DNA of 48,412 nucleotides from Candidatus Aminicenantota bacterium (lineage in GTDB: Bacteria > Acidobacteriota > Aminicenantia > JAMOAD01), in NCBI GenBank assembly GCA_027031485.1, contig JALVQI010000036.1, positions 1 to 48,412 on the forward strand. Direction: 5' to 3'. The notes under the pieces are model-generated. The model made no database searches. It worked only from the letters and a program-made list of their open reading frames with translations, and had not been told where the DNA came from. How positions within the stretch are numbered: the stretch's first letter is position 1; every line of letters starts with the position of its first letter. The position numbers and the translations under genes were made by a program. Positions 19,044-27,320 of the stretch are shown piece by piece.

Positions 19044-19738
19044 GATTTAATAGGAAATAAAACGGGAAAATTTGACATATCATGGTCTATGAGTTTTATT
19101 GAAAGCCAGTGGGGCTTTTTCTCTTTAGAACAAAATAGTTGGATTCTGTATTCCCCGTAAAAGTTTGTTTTTGTTTCAGCTGAAATGAGTGCATTTAGTT
19201 TTTTATCCTTTATTTCGAGAAGAACCTTTTTGGATATTATAGGGGTATTTTTTTTGATGTCCTCTATTTTCCCTGCTATCAGTAGGGTTTGATCTTTATC
19301 ACTGTATATTATAAAAGGGTAATAATATCTAAAGTAAAAGTAATTATCCGGCATCTCTTCAATCAGATTAAGTATCCGGCTTACCCTTTCTTCTCTTATC
19401 CTGGTTTCCTCATTTACCGCTTTTTTCTCCACCTCCTCAGAAGCCTCTTTGTTTTTTTCTTGAGTTTCATCCGTGTCGAATCCCAAAAGTTCGTCATGCA
19501 ATCCATTCTTAATTTCATCTATGATTTTTTCATGTTGATTCTTTAATTTTTCCTTAACTCTTTCTTTGAAATCTTTTTTCCCGATTAGAGATGAGTAGTT
19601 AATTTTTCTCGAAAAGACAATCTCCCCTCCTTTATATACAAGAGTTTCAATCACAGGTCTTTGTATTCCTCTATCCTCTGTTTGTACATGAAATTTTTCT
19701 CCTCTGTGCTCTATTTCAGTGTTAAACCCAAAAATCAT
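19040..19738 (-). CDS. Conserved protein of unknown function upstream of polA
   Basis: A 232-aa protein of unknown function. The first 55 residues (MIFGFNTEIEHRGEKFHVQTEDRG, then IETLVYKGGEIVFSRKINY) resemble a short conserved beta-rich domain I associate with hypothetical proteins of deltaproteobacteria and acidobacteria. A charged, probably helical linker (about 60-125) follows, and the C-terminal part is again beta-rich (about 140-232, including YPFIIYSDKDQTLLIAGKI). No signal peptide, membrane segment or catalytic motif was seen, so it is probably cytoplasmic. It sits between a SurA-like gene (1-nt gap) and polA (4-nt overlap). Confidence 0.7.
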   Translation of the reverse strand: MIFGFNTEIEHRGEKFHVQTEDRGIQRPVIETLVYKGGEIVFSRKINYSSLIGKKDFKERVKEKLKNQHEKIIDEIKNGLHDELLGFDTDETQEKNKEASEEVEKKAVNEETRIREERVSRILNLIEEMPDNYFYFRYYYPFIIYSDKDQTLLIAGKIEDIKKNTPIISKKVLLEIKDKKLNALISAETKTNFYGEYRIQLFCSKEKKPHWLSIKLIDHDMSNFPVLFPIKS

Positions 19739-19739
19739 T

Positions 19740-20693
19740 TTAGGAAAATATTTTTATATAGCTCTCTTTTTTTAATTCTTTTACATATTGTTTTAAGAGT
19801 TTGTCTCTTTTTTTTCTATAAATTAGATTATAGACCTTTTCCTGTACATCCTGAAATGGAGGAATTATTGCTTTCTTTTTATCAACAAGTTTAACTTTTA
19901 TCCAGCCATTTTTATACTTTTCCCACTTTGAAATTTCACCCTTTTTTAATTTTTTTACAATAGAAAGAATCTCAGGGGCAAGTTCATTTTCTTTAAAAAC
20001 TCCTAAATTCCCCTTTTTACTTTTCAATGGTTCAGATGAGTATTCGCTTGCCACTTCAGAGAATTTTTTTCCTTTAAGTGCTTTATCTATTTTATTCTTG
20101 TATGAATCAATGTCTTCATTGATGTCTGTCGGATCAATGTAAATGGCAAATATTTTATACTCAGCAGGTTTTTTAAATTCTTCCTTATGTTTGCTGTAGT
20201 ATTCTGTTAATTCTGAGTTTTCAACCTTTATCTTGTCCCCTAAAACTTTTTGAATTAATTTTTGCTGAACTATTTGCTTTTTAATTTTTTCTCTCCACTC
20301 TTTATAGTTGATTCCTTCTCTGCTTAATGCTTTTTTAAGCTCTTCATCACTGGAAATTTTATTTTGCTTTTTTATATTTTCTATGTAAAGATCAATATCC
20401 TGATCTGCACTTATATCAAGTTCTTTCGCTTTGGATATTAAAAGTTTTTCTTGAATCATATTATCCAATAAAGTTTTTTTGCCTTTTTCGAGTGCTTTTT
20501 TAAGCTCTTCTCCTCTTAAGGATTTCGAAAGAAACTTTGTAAGATCTCTGAGAGCTCTATCATAATCATATTGGGTTATGATTTCATCATTTACTATTGC
20601 AAGTATTTTATCAACTTCTTGTTGAGGGAAGAGACGAAAAGATGAGATAAAGATTAGTAAGATTATTAAAGCTAAAGTTTTTAATTTTTTCAT
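19740..20693 (-). CDS. SurA-like periplasmic peptidyl-prolyl isomerase
   Basis: Exported chaperone/foldase of 317 aa. A signal peptide (residues 1-25, MKKLKTLALIILLIFISS) is followed by a SurA N-terminal segment that begins VDKILAIVNDEIITQYDYDRAL, and a PPIC-type rotamase domain at about 170-265 (EYKIFAIYID, SEVASEYSSEPLKSKKGNLG, KYKNGWIKVKLVDK). SurA proteins escort outer-membrane proteins through the periplasm. Only one rotamase domain is present, against two in E. coli SurA. It overlaps the upstream PPIC lipoprotein by 4 nt, making a foldase pair. Confidence 0.88.
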   Translation of the reverse strand: MKKLKTLALIILLIFISSFRLFPQQEVDKILAIVNDEIITQYDYDRALRDLTKFLSKSLRGEELKKALEKGKKTLLDNMIQEKLLISKAKELDISADQDIDLYIENIKKQNKISSDEELKKALSREGINYKEWREKIKKQIVQQKLIQKVLGDKIKVENSELTEYYSKHKEEFKKPAEYKIFAIYIDPTDINEDIDSYKNKIDKALKGKKFSEVASEYSSEPLKSKKGNLGVFKENELAPEILSIVKKLKKGEISKWEKYKNGWIKVKLVDKKKAIIPPFQDVQEKVYNLIYRKKRDKLLKQYVKELKKESYIKIFS

Positions 20694-21697
20694 TTATTCT
20701 CCTTTTGAATATTTTTTTTATTATTCTGTGGATTTTGAGCTATCTGGTTGATATCAGAAAAGTATTTGTTGTTCAATATTGTAACTTTTATACTTTTACG
20801 AGCCTCTTTTTTAATTTGATCTATTATTTTTTTTGATCTTTCTTCTTTGATTCTTAATTTTATAAGGTCAACAACATTTTTAAAAGCAAGAAGTCTTTTC
20901 CTTTTCTTCTTTTTTACCAAAAAGATATGATAACCATATGGTGATTTAACAACCTGAGATATTTCACCTGGATTAAGATTAAAAACTACTTTTTCAATGT
21001 CTTTCGGTAATTCTCCTTTTGAAAAATAGCCCATATCTCCTCCCTCTTTTGCTCTCGGACCTTTTGAATACTTTTTAGCTAATTCCGGGAAAAGGGAAAC
21101 ATTTTTTTCTAATTCTGCCTTTATTTTAAGAGCTTCTTTTTCATTGTCTACCACAATTTGACTTAAACTGATTTCAGCTGGTCTTCTGAATAATTTTAGA
21201 TGTTTATAATAGTAAGATTGTGCCTCTTTATCAGTTACCTTGATCTCAGATAATTTTATTGAAAAAAGTTTTTCTATGAAAATCTTTCTTATAAGGGTTT
21301 GTTTTATATTCTCTGCATTTGTTGTTATCTTATTTTTCTTGAGATAATATTTTATTTCATTTGGGGATATGATTATGCCTGTTTTTTTAGCATATGTGTA
21401 TAGGACGATTTCATCAATGAATTGATTGAATAAAGAGCTCATAATTTTTTTGGATAAATTAAGGTTTTTATAATTATCTCCGAGATTGTCACTTAAAAAT
21501 TCAAGAAAATCTTTTTCATAGTAGATCTTTGAGCCCACTTTTAAAAGAGGAATCTTTTTTTTAACCTCTTTAATCTTTTGAACTTTTGTGGTTTTTTTAT
21601 GATTTTCCTTTTTATTTTTTTCTTCTCTATTACATGAAGTAAATGAAATAATCAGAAAAATAAAGAAAATGTATATCAGAAATTTTTTTACCTTCAT
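20690..21697 (-). CDS. PPIC-type peptidyl-prolyl isomerase lipoprotein (PrsA/SurA-like)
   Basis: Membrane-anchored foldase of 335 aa. The N-terminus ends in lipobox ISFTSC with Cys22. A lysine-rich linker and a SurA-like helical domain (about 50-160) precede a rotamase domain at about 170-270 (AEISLSQIVVDNEKEA, GPRAKEGGDMGYFSKGELP, SPYGYHIFLVKKK), followed by a charged tail. It is the first gene of the operon leading to polA. The -10 box ends 7 nt before the ATG and no clear ribosome-binding site is seen. Confidence 0.87.
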   Translation of the reverse strand: MKVKKFLIYIFFIFLIISFTSCNREEKNKKENHKKTTKVQKIKEVKKKIPLLKVGSKIYYEKDFLEFLSDNLGDNYKNLNLSKKIMSSLFNQFIDEIVLYTYAKKTGIIISPNEIKYYLKKNKITTNAENIKQTLIRKIFIEKLFSIKLSEIKVTDKEAQSYYYKHLKLFRRPAEISLSQIVVDNEKEALKIKAELEKNVSLFPELAKKYSKGPRAKEGGDMGYFSKGELPKDIEKVVFNLNPGEISQVVKSPYGYHIFLVKKKKRKRLLAFKNVVDLIKLRIKEERSKKIIDQIKKEARKSIKVTILNNKYFSDINQIAQNPQNNKKNIQKENK

Positions 21698-21704
21698 CTC
21701 TCAT

Positions 21705-21733
21705 ATTTTAAAATAAAATTAAAGTTTTATCAA
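21705..21733 (-). promoter_or_regulatory. Promoter of the PPIC-PPIC-unknown-polA operon
   Basis: Minus strand TTGATA (21728-21733), 17 nt, TAAAAT (21705-21710), then 7 nt to the ATG at 21697. Confidence 0.65.
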
Positions 21734-21911
21734 GGATGCCCTCTGCGTCAAAAATAATCTTACCGAAACGGATAAGTTTAGTCAGAAAAATCATATTGAG
21801 AGAGAGAAGGAAAAGATGAAAACTTGAAAGTTATCAAAGTAAAGAGATTTTATTCTGCCATAGGGTTTTCTTTGTTTTATTTTTTCTTTTTAAACTAAAA
21901 AATTGTTTTGG

Positions 21912-21920
21912 TGATATAAT
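21912..21920 (+). promoter_or_regulatory. Extended -10 promoter of the permease gene
   Basis: TGATATAAT, an extended -10 with a consensus TATAAT at 21915-21920, ends 5 nt before the ATG at 21926. The -35 region is not recognisable. The rest of the 228-nt divergent gap (21698-21925) holds nothing else I can name. Confidence 0.6.
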
Positions 21921-21925
21921 ACTTA

Positions 21926-23023
21926 ATGCTGATAAGATTTATAAAGAAGGAGTTTTTCTTATTCTCTCTTATTGTTTTGACTCTCTTTTTAACTTTATTT
22001 CATATCAATGAAATAAAAAATTATCCCGGATTCATTGACTGGCGAACGGTAATAGCTCTGACAGGGCTTCTTATTATTACCACGGGCTTGAAAGAAAGCG
22101 GCTATTTTCATATTTTATCAAAGAGAATATTAAAAAAAATCAGAAATGAAAGAGGACTTGCATTTTTTTTCATTATTCTTTCAACACTTTTATCTCCATT
22201 TTTAACCAATGATATTACACTTTTCATTGTTATTCCGCTAACATTAAGTTTAAAAAGTTTTATAAAAAATGATATTTCAAAATTAATAATTTTTGAGGCA
22301 ATCTCAGTTAACATAGGTTCTTCACTCACTCCGATAGGGAACCCTCAAAACTTGTTTTTGTGGCATAAATGGAATATTTCCTTTGGAAACTTTATTCTGA
22401 AAATGTTTCCGTTGTTCTTGGTCTTATTTACGGTAATTGTTATTTTTTCTTTGATCTTTTTTCATAAAAGAAAAATAGATTTTGCGGAAAAGATAATAAT
22501 TAGAAAAAACCTTAAAAAAAATCTACTCTATATTTCATTATTATTTTTAATAGTTTACCTTATCTCCCTTGAACTAAAAAGACCGCACTATGTTCTGATT
22601 TTCATATTTATTGTTTATTTTCTTTTTTATAAAAAAGCACTGATAAAAACCGACTGGTTGCTTTTGTTTACATTTATATTAATCTTTATTGATTTTCATA
22701 TTATTTCAACAATTCCATTGATAGGAAACTATATTAATTCTTTTAATTTGGGAGTTGGTAAGAATGTCTTTTTATTGTCAGCCATAAGTTCTCAGATAAT
22801 AAGCAATGTTCCCGCAAGTGTTTTTGTTTCAAAATTTTCCCATAACTGGTTTTCAATAGCTTACGGGGTAAATGTTGCAGGAAATGGTTTTATAATTGCC
22901 TCACTTGCCAATCTTATAGCTTTAAGAATGGTTAAAATTAAGGGTATATGGATGGATTTTCACAAATATTCTATCCTGTACTTTATAATTACAATCGCAA
23001 TCTCTTATTTTTTATTTTTCTAA
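21926..23023 (+). CDS. ArsB/NhaD-type (SLC13-like ion transporter superfamily) permease
   Basis: Polytopic inner-membrane transporter of 365 aa with roughly ten hydrophobic segments. WRTVIALTGLLIITTGLKESG and the conserved NIGSSLTPIGNPQNLFLW (about residues 130-150) match the citrate/ArsB/NhaD superfamily, in which this loop carries substrate or ion ligands. A second half-site near ISSQIISNVPASVFVSKF is also typical. The substrate (arsenite, sodium, dicarboxylate or other) cannot be told from sequence reading. No arsR or arsC is adjacent. The start codon follows a -10 box by 5 nt with no ribosome-binding site, so translation is probably leaderless. Confidence 0.8.
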   Translation: MLIRFIKKEFFLFSLIVLTLFLTLFHINEIKNYPGFIDWRTVIALTGLLIITTGLKESGYFHILSKRILKKIRNERGLAFFFIILSTLLSPFLTNDITLFIVIPLTLSLKSFIKNDISKLIIFEAISVNIGSSLTPIGNPQNLFLWHKWNISFGNFILKMFPLFLVLFTVIVIFSLIFFHKRKIDFAEKIIIRKNLKKNLLYISLLFLIVYLISLELKRPHYVLIFIFIVYFLFYKKALIKTDWLLLFTFILIFIDFHIISTIPLIGNYINSFNLGVGKNVFLLSAISSQIISNVPASVFVSKFSHNWFSIAYGVNVAGNGFIIASLANLIALRMVKIKGIWMDFHKYSILYFIITIAISYFLFF

Positions 23024-23034
23024 AATTCTATGCT

Positions 23035-23068
23035 TTAATTTTTAATCAAAAAAGATAGTGCTGGGTAA
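23035..23068 (+). repeat. Interspersed repeat R, copy R1
   Basis: AT-rich unit TTTAATTTTTAATC, then AAAAAAGATAGTGCTGGG. It is a direct repeat of R2 (23236-23272) and matches R3/R4 near 30.6-30.7 kb in opposite orientation. It is followed by GTGAATA-type heptads. Confidence 0.75.
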
Positions 23069-23102
23069 ATTGTGAATAGTGAATCGGTACATCAGTCTGC
23101 AG

Positions 23103-23124
23103 GGGCGGACCCATTTGTCCGCCC
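23103..23124. repeat. REP-like palindrome A
   Basis: An 8-bp perfect stem GGGCGGAC/GTCCGCCC with a 6-nt loop. It is the first of three different GC-rich palindromes in the 314-nt gap 23024-23337, much richer in GC than the surroundings. Confidence 0.8.
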
Positions 23125-23150
23125 GAAGCGGATTATAAATATTAAAAATC

Positions 23151-23172
23151 GGGTAAACACACAGGTTTACCC
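23151..23172. repeat. REP-like palindrome B
   Basis: An 8-bp perfect stem GGGTAAAC/GTTTACCC with loop ACACAG, followed by CCTAC as in palindrome C. Confidence 0.8.
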
Positions 23173-23203
23173 CTACAATTATTTATATTTAACAATAATA
23201 TGT

Positions 23204-23233
23204 GTAGGGGGCAATTCATGAATTGCCCCCTAC
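23204..23233. repeat. Perfect 30-bp palindrome C
   Basis: GTAGGGGGCAATTCA and its exact reverse complement with no loop. The core GGGCAATTCATGAATTGCCC recurs exactly at 30749-30768. In both places it is followed, on one strand, by TTAATTTTTAATC and then the R repeat. Confidence 0.85.
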
Positions 23234-23235
23234 GG

Positions 23236-23272
23236 TTAATTTTTTTAATCAAAAAAAATAGTGCGGGATAAC
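23236..23272 (+). repeat. Interspersed repeat R, copy R2
   Basis: TTAATTTTTTTAATC followed by AAAAAAAATAGTGCGGGATAAC. It ends exactly where the -35 box of the next promoter (23273) begins. Confidence 0.75.
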
Positions 23273-23301
23273 TTGTAATCTTAATATCTTTCTTGTATAA
23301 T
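23273..23301 (+). promoter_or_regulatory. Promoter of the probable outer-membrane protein gene
   Basis: TTGTAA (23273-23278), 17 nt, TATAAT (23296-23301). The predicted leader is about 30 nt and contains GGGGTGA before the ATG at 23338. Confidence 0.7.
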
Positions 23302-23337
23302 AATTTCGATTTGGCAGAACAGAAAACGGGGTGAAAT

Positions 23338-24603
23338 ATGAAAAAGCTTTTTTTTGTTCTTTTTATTGTTTTTTCTTTTACACTTTCAGGAGCTGTAATC
23401 GGGAAGAAAAAAAGTGGAGATAATGCTGAGTTTTTAAAGATAAAAAAAGATGCTCCGAAGGTTTTCATTGATTGCGGAAGATGTGATATTGATTATATTA
23501 AAGATAAAATTGCATTTGTAAATTATGTTGTTGATACAAAAGCTGCTGATGTTTATATCCTTATAACGAGTTTAAGAACCGGAAGCAGGGGAAGAAAATA
23601 CAGTATAAAATTTACCGGTCAAAAGAGATTTAAAGGCATTAATGATGAGCTTTTTTACATCTCCTCGACAAATGATACGGATGATATTATCAGAAAAGGG
23701 ATTGTGAAAAAATTAAAATTGGGTTTGCTTCAGTATGTAAAAAGGACAAAGATGGCTGATTATATTGATATAATTTTCAAAGAAAAGAGCAGTCCCAAAC
23801 AGATTAAAGATAAGTGGCACAATTGGCTCTTTAATATAGGACTGAGTTTTTCACAGGGGGGAGAAAAATATTATAAACATCAATTTTTAAATTATTCATT
23901 CAATGCTTCAAGGGTAACTGATAAAAATAGGGTTAATTTAAGATTCACCAGAGTAAAGAGTCTTTCGGAATATACTATAAATGAAAAAAAGATTAAAAGC
24001 CGATGGGATTTTACCTATTTAAGCGGAATCTACGTATGGGGAATAAGCGAACATTTTTCATTGGGAGCAATGCTTCACGGAGGATCTTCCACATATTTCA
24101 ACAGGAAAAGATTGATTAAATTTGCGCCTGCCATTGAATATGATATCTTTCCTTATTCCGCAGCTACGACTAAAATTTTCAGAATAGAGTACGCTGTCGG
24201 GGTTGAAGATGTTGATTATTATGAAATAACTATCTATGACAAGGAAAAAGAGACACTGTTTTATCAATCTCTTGAAACTGAATTTGAAGTAAAACAGAAG
24301 TGGGGAGATGCAAATGTTAATATTGATTTTAATCAATACCTTCATGATTTGAAAAAATACAACCTTGACTTTTCGTGTAGTTTTTCCTGGCGAATTGTAA
24401 AAGGGGTATCTTTTTATACCTATGCTTCATACTCTTTGATTCACAATCAGCTCTATTTACCCAAAGGCAATCTTACTCCCGAAGAGATTTTGCTGAGAAC
24501 CTCCTCTCTTGAAACAAATTATCATTATTCAATAAGTGCAGGAATAAAAATATCTTTTGGCTCTTTTTTTAATAATGCGGTGAACCCCCGCTTCGGATAT
24601 TAA
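23338..24603 (+). CDS. Exported probable outer-membrane beta-barrel protein, unknown function
   Basis: A 421-aa protein of unknown function. Residues 1-19 (MKKLFFVLFIVFSFTLSGA) form a signal peptide. A domain at about 35-150 (FIDCGRCDIDYIK, ADVYILITSLRTGSRGRKY) contains two close cysteines and alternates strands and helices. From about 165 onward the sequence shows repeated amphipathic aromatic strands (NWLFNIGLSFSQGG, NRVNLRFTRVKS, YHYSISAGIKISFGSF) and ends in an aromatic residue (RFGY), as outer-membrane barrels often do. I do not recognise the family. It has its own promoter and is followed by the trk genes, which have another. Confidence 0.65.
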   Translation: MKKLFFVLFIVFSFTLSGAVIGKKKSGDNAEFLKIKKDAPKVFIDCGRCDIDYIKDKIAFVNYVVDTKAADVYILITSLRTGSRGRKYSIKFTGQKRFKGINDELFYISSTNDTDDIIRKGIVKKLKLGLLQYVKRTKMADYIDIIFKEKSSPKQIKDKWHNWLFNIGLSFSQGGEKYYKHQFLNYSFNASRVTDKNRVNLRFTRVKSLSEYTINEKKIKSRWDFTYLSGIYVWGISEHFSLGAMLHGGSSTYFNRKRLIKFAPAIEYDIFPYSAATTKIFRIEYAVGVEDVDYYEITIYDKEKETLFYQSLETEFEVKQKWGDANVNIDFNQYLHDLKKYNLDFSCSFSWRIVKGVSFYTYASYSLIHNQLYLPKGNLTPEEILLRTSSLETNYHYSISAGIKISFGSFFNNAVNPRFGY

Positions 24604-24665
24604 TCTTTTAATCATACCTGTTATTTTTGATGAAAATACTTTTTGTGAATTAAAAAGGGTATGGT

Positions 24666-24694
24666 TTGACAAAAGTTTGAAAGAATATTAAATT
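24666..24694 (+). promoter_or_regulatory. Promoter of trkH-trkA
   Basis: TTGACA (24666-24671), 17 nt, TAAATT (24689-24694). The predicted leader is about 50 nt, ending in GAGGAG just before the GTG start. Confidence 0.6.
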
Positions 24695-24751
24695 CTTATA
24701 TTAAAATCCGGAAGTTTATTATGAATATTGGATTTGAGAAAGTGAGGAGTT

Positions 24752-26236
24752 GTGGTAAGAAAGTATAGAACATTATCCACTGTTTTTCATAATCTTGGGA
24801 AATTATTGATTTTAGAGGGGATTTTCTTTTTAATCCCTGTGTTTTATGCCCTCATGATAAATGAAAAAGTAAGCTATTTTATTATTCCTTTAAGTTTGAG
24901 CTTGATTTTCGGAATATTATTTATATTTTTGTTTAAGGAGAATAATATATATTTTATTGAGAGCTTGCTGATCTGCGGAGTTTCCTGGATTATTCTTGCT
25001 ATTTTCGCAGGTTTGCCCTTTTCAATGGCAGAGGGAAAATCCTTTGTTGATGGATATTTTGAAGCTGTAAGCGGGCTTACCACAACCGGAATAACCATTT
25101 TTACAAACATAGAGGCTCTTCCCAAATCCGTTATTTTATGGAGAAGTATGATCCAGTGGTTTGGAGGCTTGGGTATATTAACCCTTTTTCTTGCGATAAC
25201 ATTTAAGTCCAATAATGCTTATTTCAGACTATTTTCCGCGGAATCCCATAAGATTGACTCTTCAAGGCCAACTCCCAGTATTTATAAAACAGTGATAATA
25301 TTGTGGAGTATATACGGTCTATTCACAGCCATTGAAATTGTTCTATTGAAAATTTTCGGTATGAATTTTTTTGATGCGATTAATCATAGTCTTACAACCC
25401 TGTCAACAGGAGGCTTTTCTCCCTATGATGCAAGTATCCAGCATTTTAAAAACGCAGGTTATCATTATTACAGGGAGATTGAATATATAATCACTTTTTT
25501 TATGTTTTTGGGAGGTGTAAATTTTTTGCTTCACTATAAAATATTGGTAGGAAATATTAAAGATGTTTTTCATGATATTGAATTCAGAGTTTTTCTTTTT
25601 ATCATCGGAGTTTCTGCCTTTCTGATTTTATTAAACCATTACCTCACTATCCATTCTTTTAATTTGGCTAAATTAGAATCAGATTTCAGGCATACGATTT
25701 TTACGGTTGTCTCAATATCAACGACTACCGGTTTTGGAACAGTTGACATAAATAGCACATTTTTCCCTGCAATGGCGAAACAGATCATTTTAATTTTAAT
25801 GCTTATCGGCGGTAGCGTAGGCTCCACTGCCGGAGGAATTAAAGTTTTGAGAATCACTGTTCTTTACAAATTGTTTAAAAAGCAGATACAGAGGTTAAGA
25901 CTTCCTAAAAAGGCTATTTCAAAAGTTATTATTAATAAAGGCGTGTTTCCTGAGAGTGAAGTGTTAAGAATAACAGGTCTTTTTTTCGGTTGGATGTTAA
26001 TTATTTTCATAGGAGCCATGATAACTGCTGCTTTTTCAGACCTTAATGCTTGGCAATCCTTTTCGGGCATGTTTTCTGCTGTGGGGAATATAGGTCCTTT
26101 TTATTTTAGTGTTGAAAAGATGTCAACTCTTCCTGATATTATAAAGCTAACATATGTATTCGGAATGTTAGCGGGAAGATTGGAGATTCTACCGATAATT
26201 TTACTTTTCAATCTGAAAGCATGGAAAACATCTTAA
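24752..26236 (+). CDS. trkH: TrkH/KtrB family potassium transporter, channel subunit
   Basis: Inner-membrane potassium (or sodium) translocating subunit, 494 aa. The four pore loops are visible: SGLTTTGITIF (about 108), TTLSTGGFSPYD (about 213), SISTTTGFGTVD (about 324) and FSAVGNIGPFYF (about 438), each with the selectivity-filter glycine. The length is close to TrkH. The start is GTG with GGAG 5 nt upstream. The gating partner TrkA follows 21 nt downstream. Confidence 0.93.
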   Translation: MVRKYRTLSTVFHNLGKLLILEGIFFLIPVFYALMINEKVSYFIIPLSLSLIFGILFIFLFKENNIYFIESLLICGVSWIILAIFAGLPFSMAEGKSFVDGYFEAVSGLTTTGITIFTNIEALPKSVILWRSMIQWFGGLGILTLFLAITFKSNNAYFRLFSAESHKIDSSRPTPSIYKTVIILWSIYGLFTAIEIVLLKIFGMNFFDAINHSLTTLSTGGFSPYDASIQHFKNAGYHYYREIEYIITFFMFLGGVNFLLHYKILVGNIKDVFHDIEFRVFLFIIGVSAFLILLNHYLTIHSFNLAKLESDFRHTIFTVVSISTTTGFGTVDINSTFFPAMAKQIILILMLIGGSVGSTAGGIKVLRITVLYKLFKKQIQRLRLPKKAISKVIINKGVFPESEVLRITGLFFGWMLIIFIGAMITAAFSDLNAWQSFSGMFSAVGNIGPFYFSVEKMSTLPDIIKLTYVFGMLAGRLEILPIILLFNLKAWKTS

Positions 26237-26257
26237 TTTTAAATAAAGGAGTGAAAA

Positions 26258-26935
26258 ATGTATATAATTATTGCGGGAGCGGGTTTGATTGGAAAGGGAT
26301 TAACCAAAGCCCTTGTACAGGCAAAACACGATGTTGTGGTTATAGATGTTGATTCTCAAAGATGTGAGGAGATATATTCAGAGTATGGGGCGATTTCCAT
26401 AAATGGTGATGCGACAAAAATAAAAACTCTTGAAGATGCCCGCATTGACAAGTGTGATGTGGCAATTGCCGTAACTCCCGATGATTCTGTGAACCTTGCT
26501 TTTTCAATATTGGCAAAACATTTCAATGTGCCTCAGATAATGGTAAGAATGAATGATCCTTCCTATGAAGAGGTTTACAAACTTGCAGGTGTTACAAATA
26601 TAGCAAGAGCCACTCAGCTTCTTTTGGATCAATTTCTTGTGAATGTTGAAACGCCGGAACTTAGAAGGGTAATAAGTCTTGGAAATCTTGCGATTGAAAT
26701 AATAAATCTTCCGGAGAATTCTCCCTATGACGGTAAAAAAATTCATGAAATTGTGAACACAAAAGGATTCCCGGAGGGAGTTACAATAACTGCTATATAT
26801 AGAGATAAGGAGGATAATTTTATTGCCCCGAGAGGTAAAGATATCGTCTATTCAAAGGACAGATTGTTTATCTGCGGAGAGCCTAAATATATAAAAAAGG
26901 CAGCTAAAATAATAAACAAAAAAAAGAGGGCTTGA
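26258..26935 (+). CDS. trkA: Trk system NAD-binding RCK subunit TrkA/KtrA
   Basis: Cytoplasmic regulatory ring subunit that gates TrkH. At 225 aa it is the single-RCK form (KtrA-like), half the length of E. coli TrkA. The N-terminal Rossmann motif GAGLIGKGL and the ribose-binding aspartate in VVVIDVD are present, NGDAT follows, and the C-terminal RCK_C domain covers about 140-220. AGGAG precedes the ATG. Its stop codon overlaps the -35 box of the next promoter. Confidence 0.92.
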   Translation: MYIIIAGAGLIGKGLTKALVQAKHDVVVIDVDSQRCEEIYSEYGAISINGDATKIKTLEDARIDKCDVAIAVTPDDSVNLAFSILAKHFNVPQIMVRMNDPSYEEVYKLAGVTNIARATQLLLDQFLVNVETPELRRVISLGNLAIEIINLPENSPYDGKKIHEIVNTKGFPEGVTITAIYRDKEDNFIAPRGKDIVYSKDRLFICGEPKYIKKAAKIINKKKRA

Positions 26936-26961
26936 CAAATTTTAAAAAAATCTTATTATAT
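26932..26961 (+). promoter_or_regulatory. Promoter of the small PilZ gene
   Basis: TTGACA (26932-26937) embedded in the trkA stop, then an 18-nt spacer and TTATAT (26956-26961). TATAAA a few nt further is an alternative -10. The leader carries GGGGGT before the ATG. Confidence 0.55.
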
Positions 26962-27002
26962 AGTATAAATTTAATAAAAAGCTTAAAGCTGGGGGTAGTA
27001 GA

Positions 27003-27320
27003 ATGGAAAAAAGAAAAGAACCACGCATTAAAAAGAGAGTGATTGTAAAATTCGGGGAAAATAATTATGAAAGACTCGGTTTCACATCCAATGTTTCTTC
27101 AGGAGGGCTTCATATTGCTTCTTCTCAGATTCTTCCTTCGGGAAAAGAAATTACAATATTATTGGAAGATAATAACAGGGTTTACAGTTTGAAGGGGGAG
27201 GTAAGATGGAGTATCAAATATCCGTCTCACTTTTATTCCTACATGTTAAGTGGAATGGGCATAAAATTAAAAGAGATACCTGCGGAGTTCAAAGAGTATA
27301 TAAGAATGTCAGTTATGTAG
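27003..27320 (+). CDS. Stand-alone PilZ domain protein
   Basis: A 105-aa protein made of one PilZ domain. RKEPR at residues 4-8 is the RxxxR element and NVSSGG around residue 30 is the N/DxSxxG element, so cyclic di-GMP binding is likely retained. VRWSIKYP and GMGIKLKEI are common C-terminal features. It has its own promoter and ribosome-binding site. The coding end overlaps the convergent DUF92-fusion gene by 12 nt. The target is unknown. Confidence 0.85.
   Translation: MEKRKEPRIKKRVIVKFGENNYERLGFTSNVSSGGLHIASSQILPSGKEITILLEDNNRVYSLKGEVRWSIKYPSHFYSYMLSGMGIKLKEIPAEFKEYIRMSVM

Noticed and set aside
23142-23468. A 108-codon open frame on the minus strand over the palindrome cluster
   Set aside because: It runs through palindromes and antisense to the signal peptide of the 23338 gene, has no ribosome-binding site and an incoherent composition.
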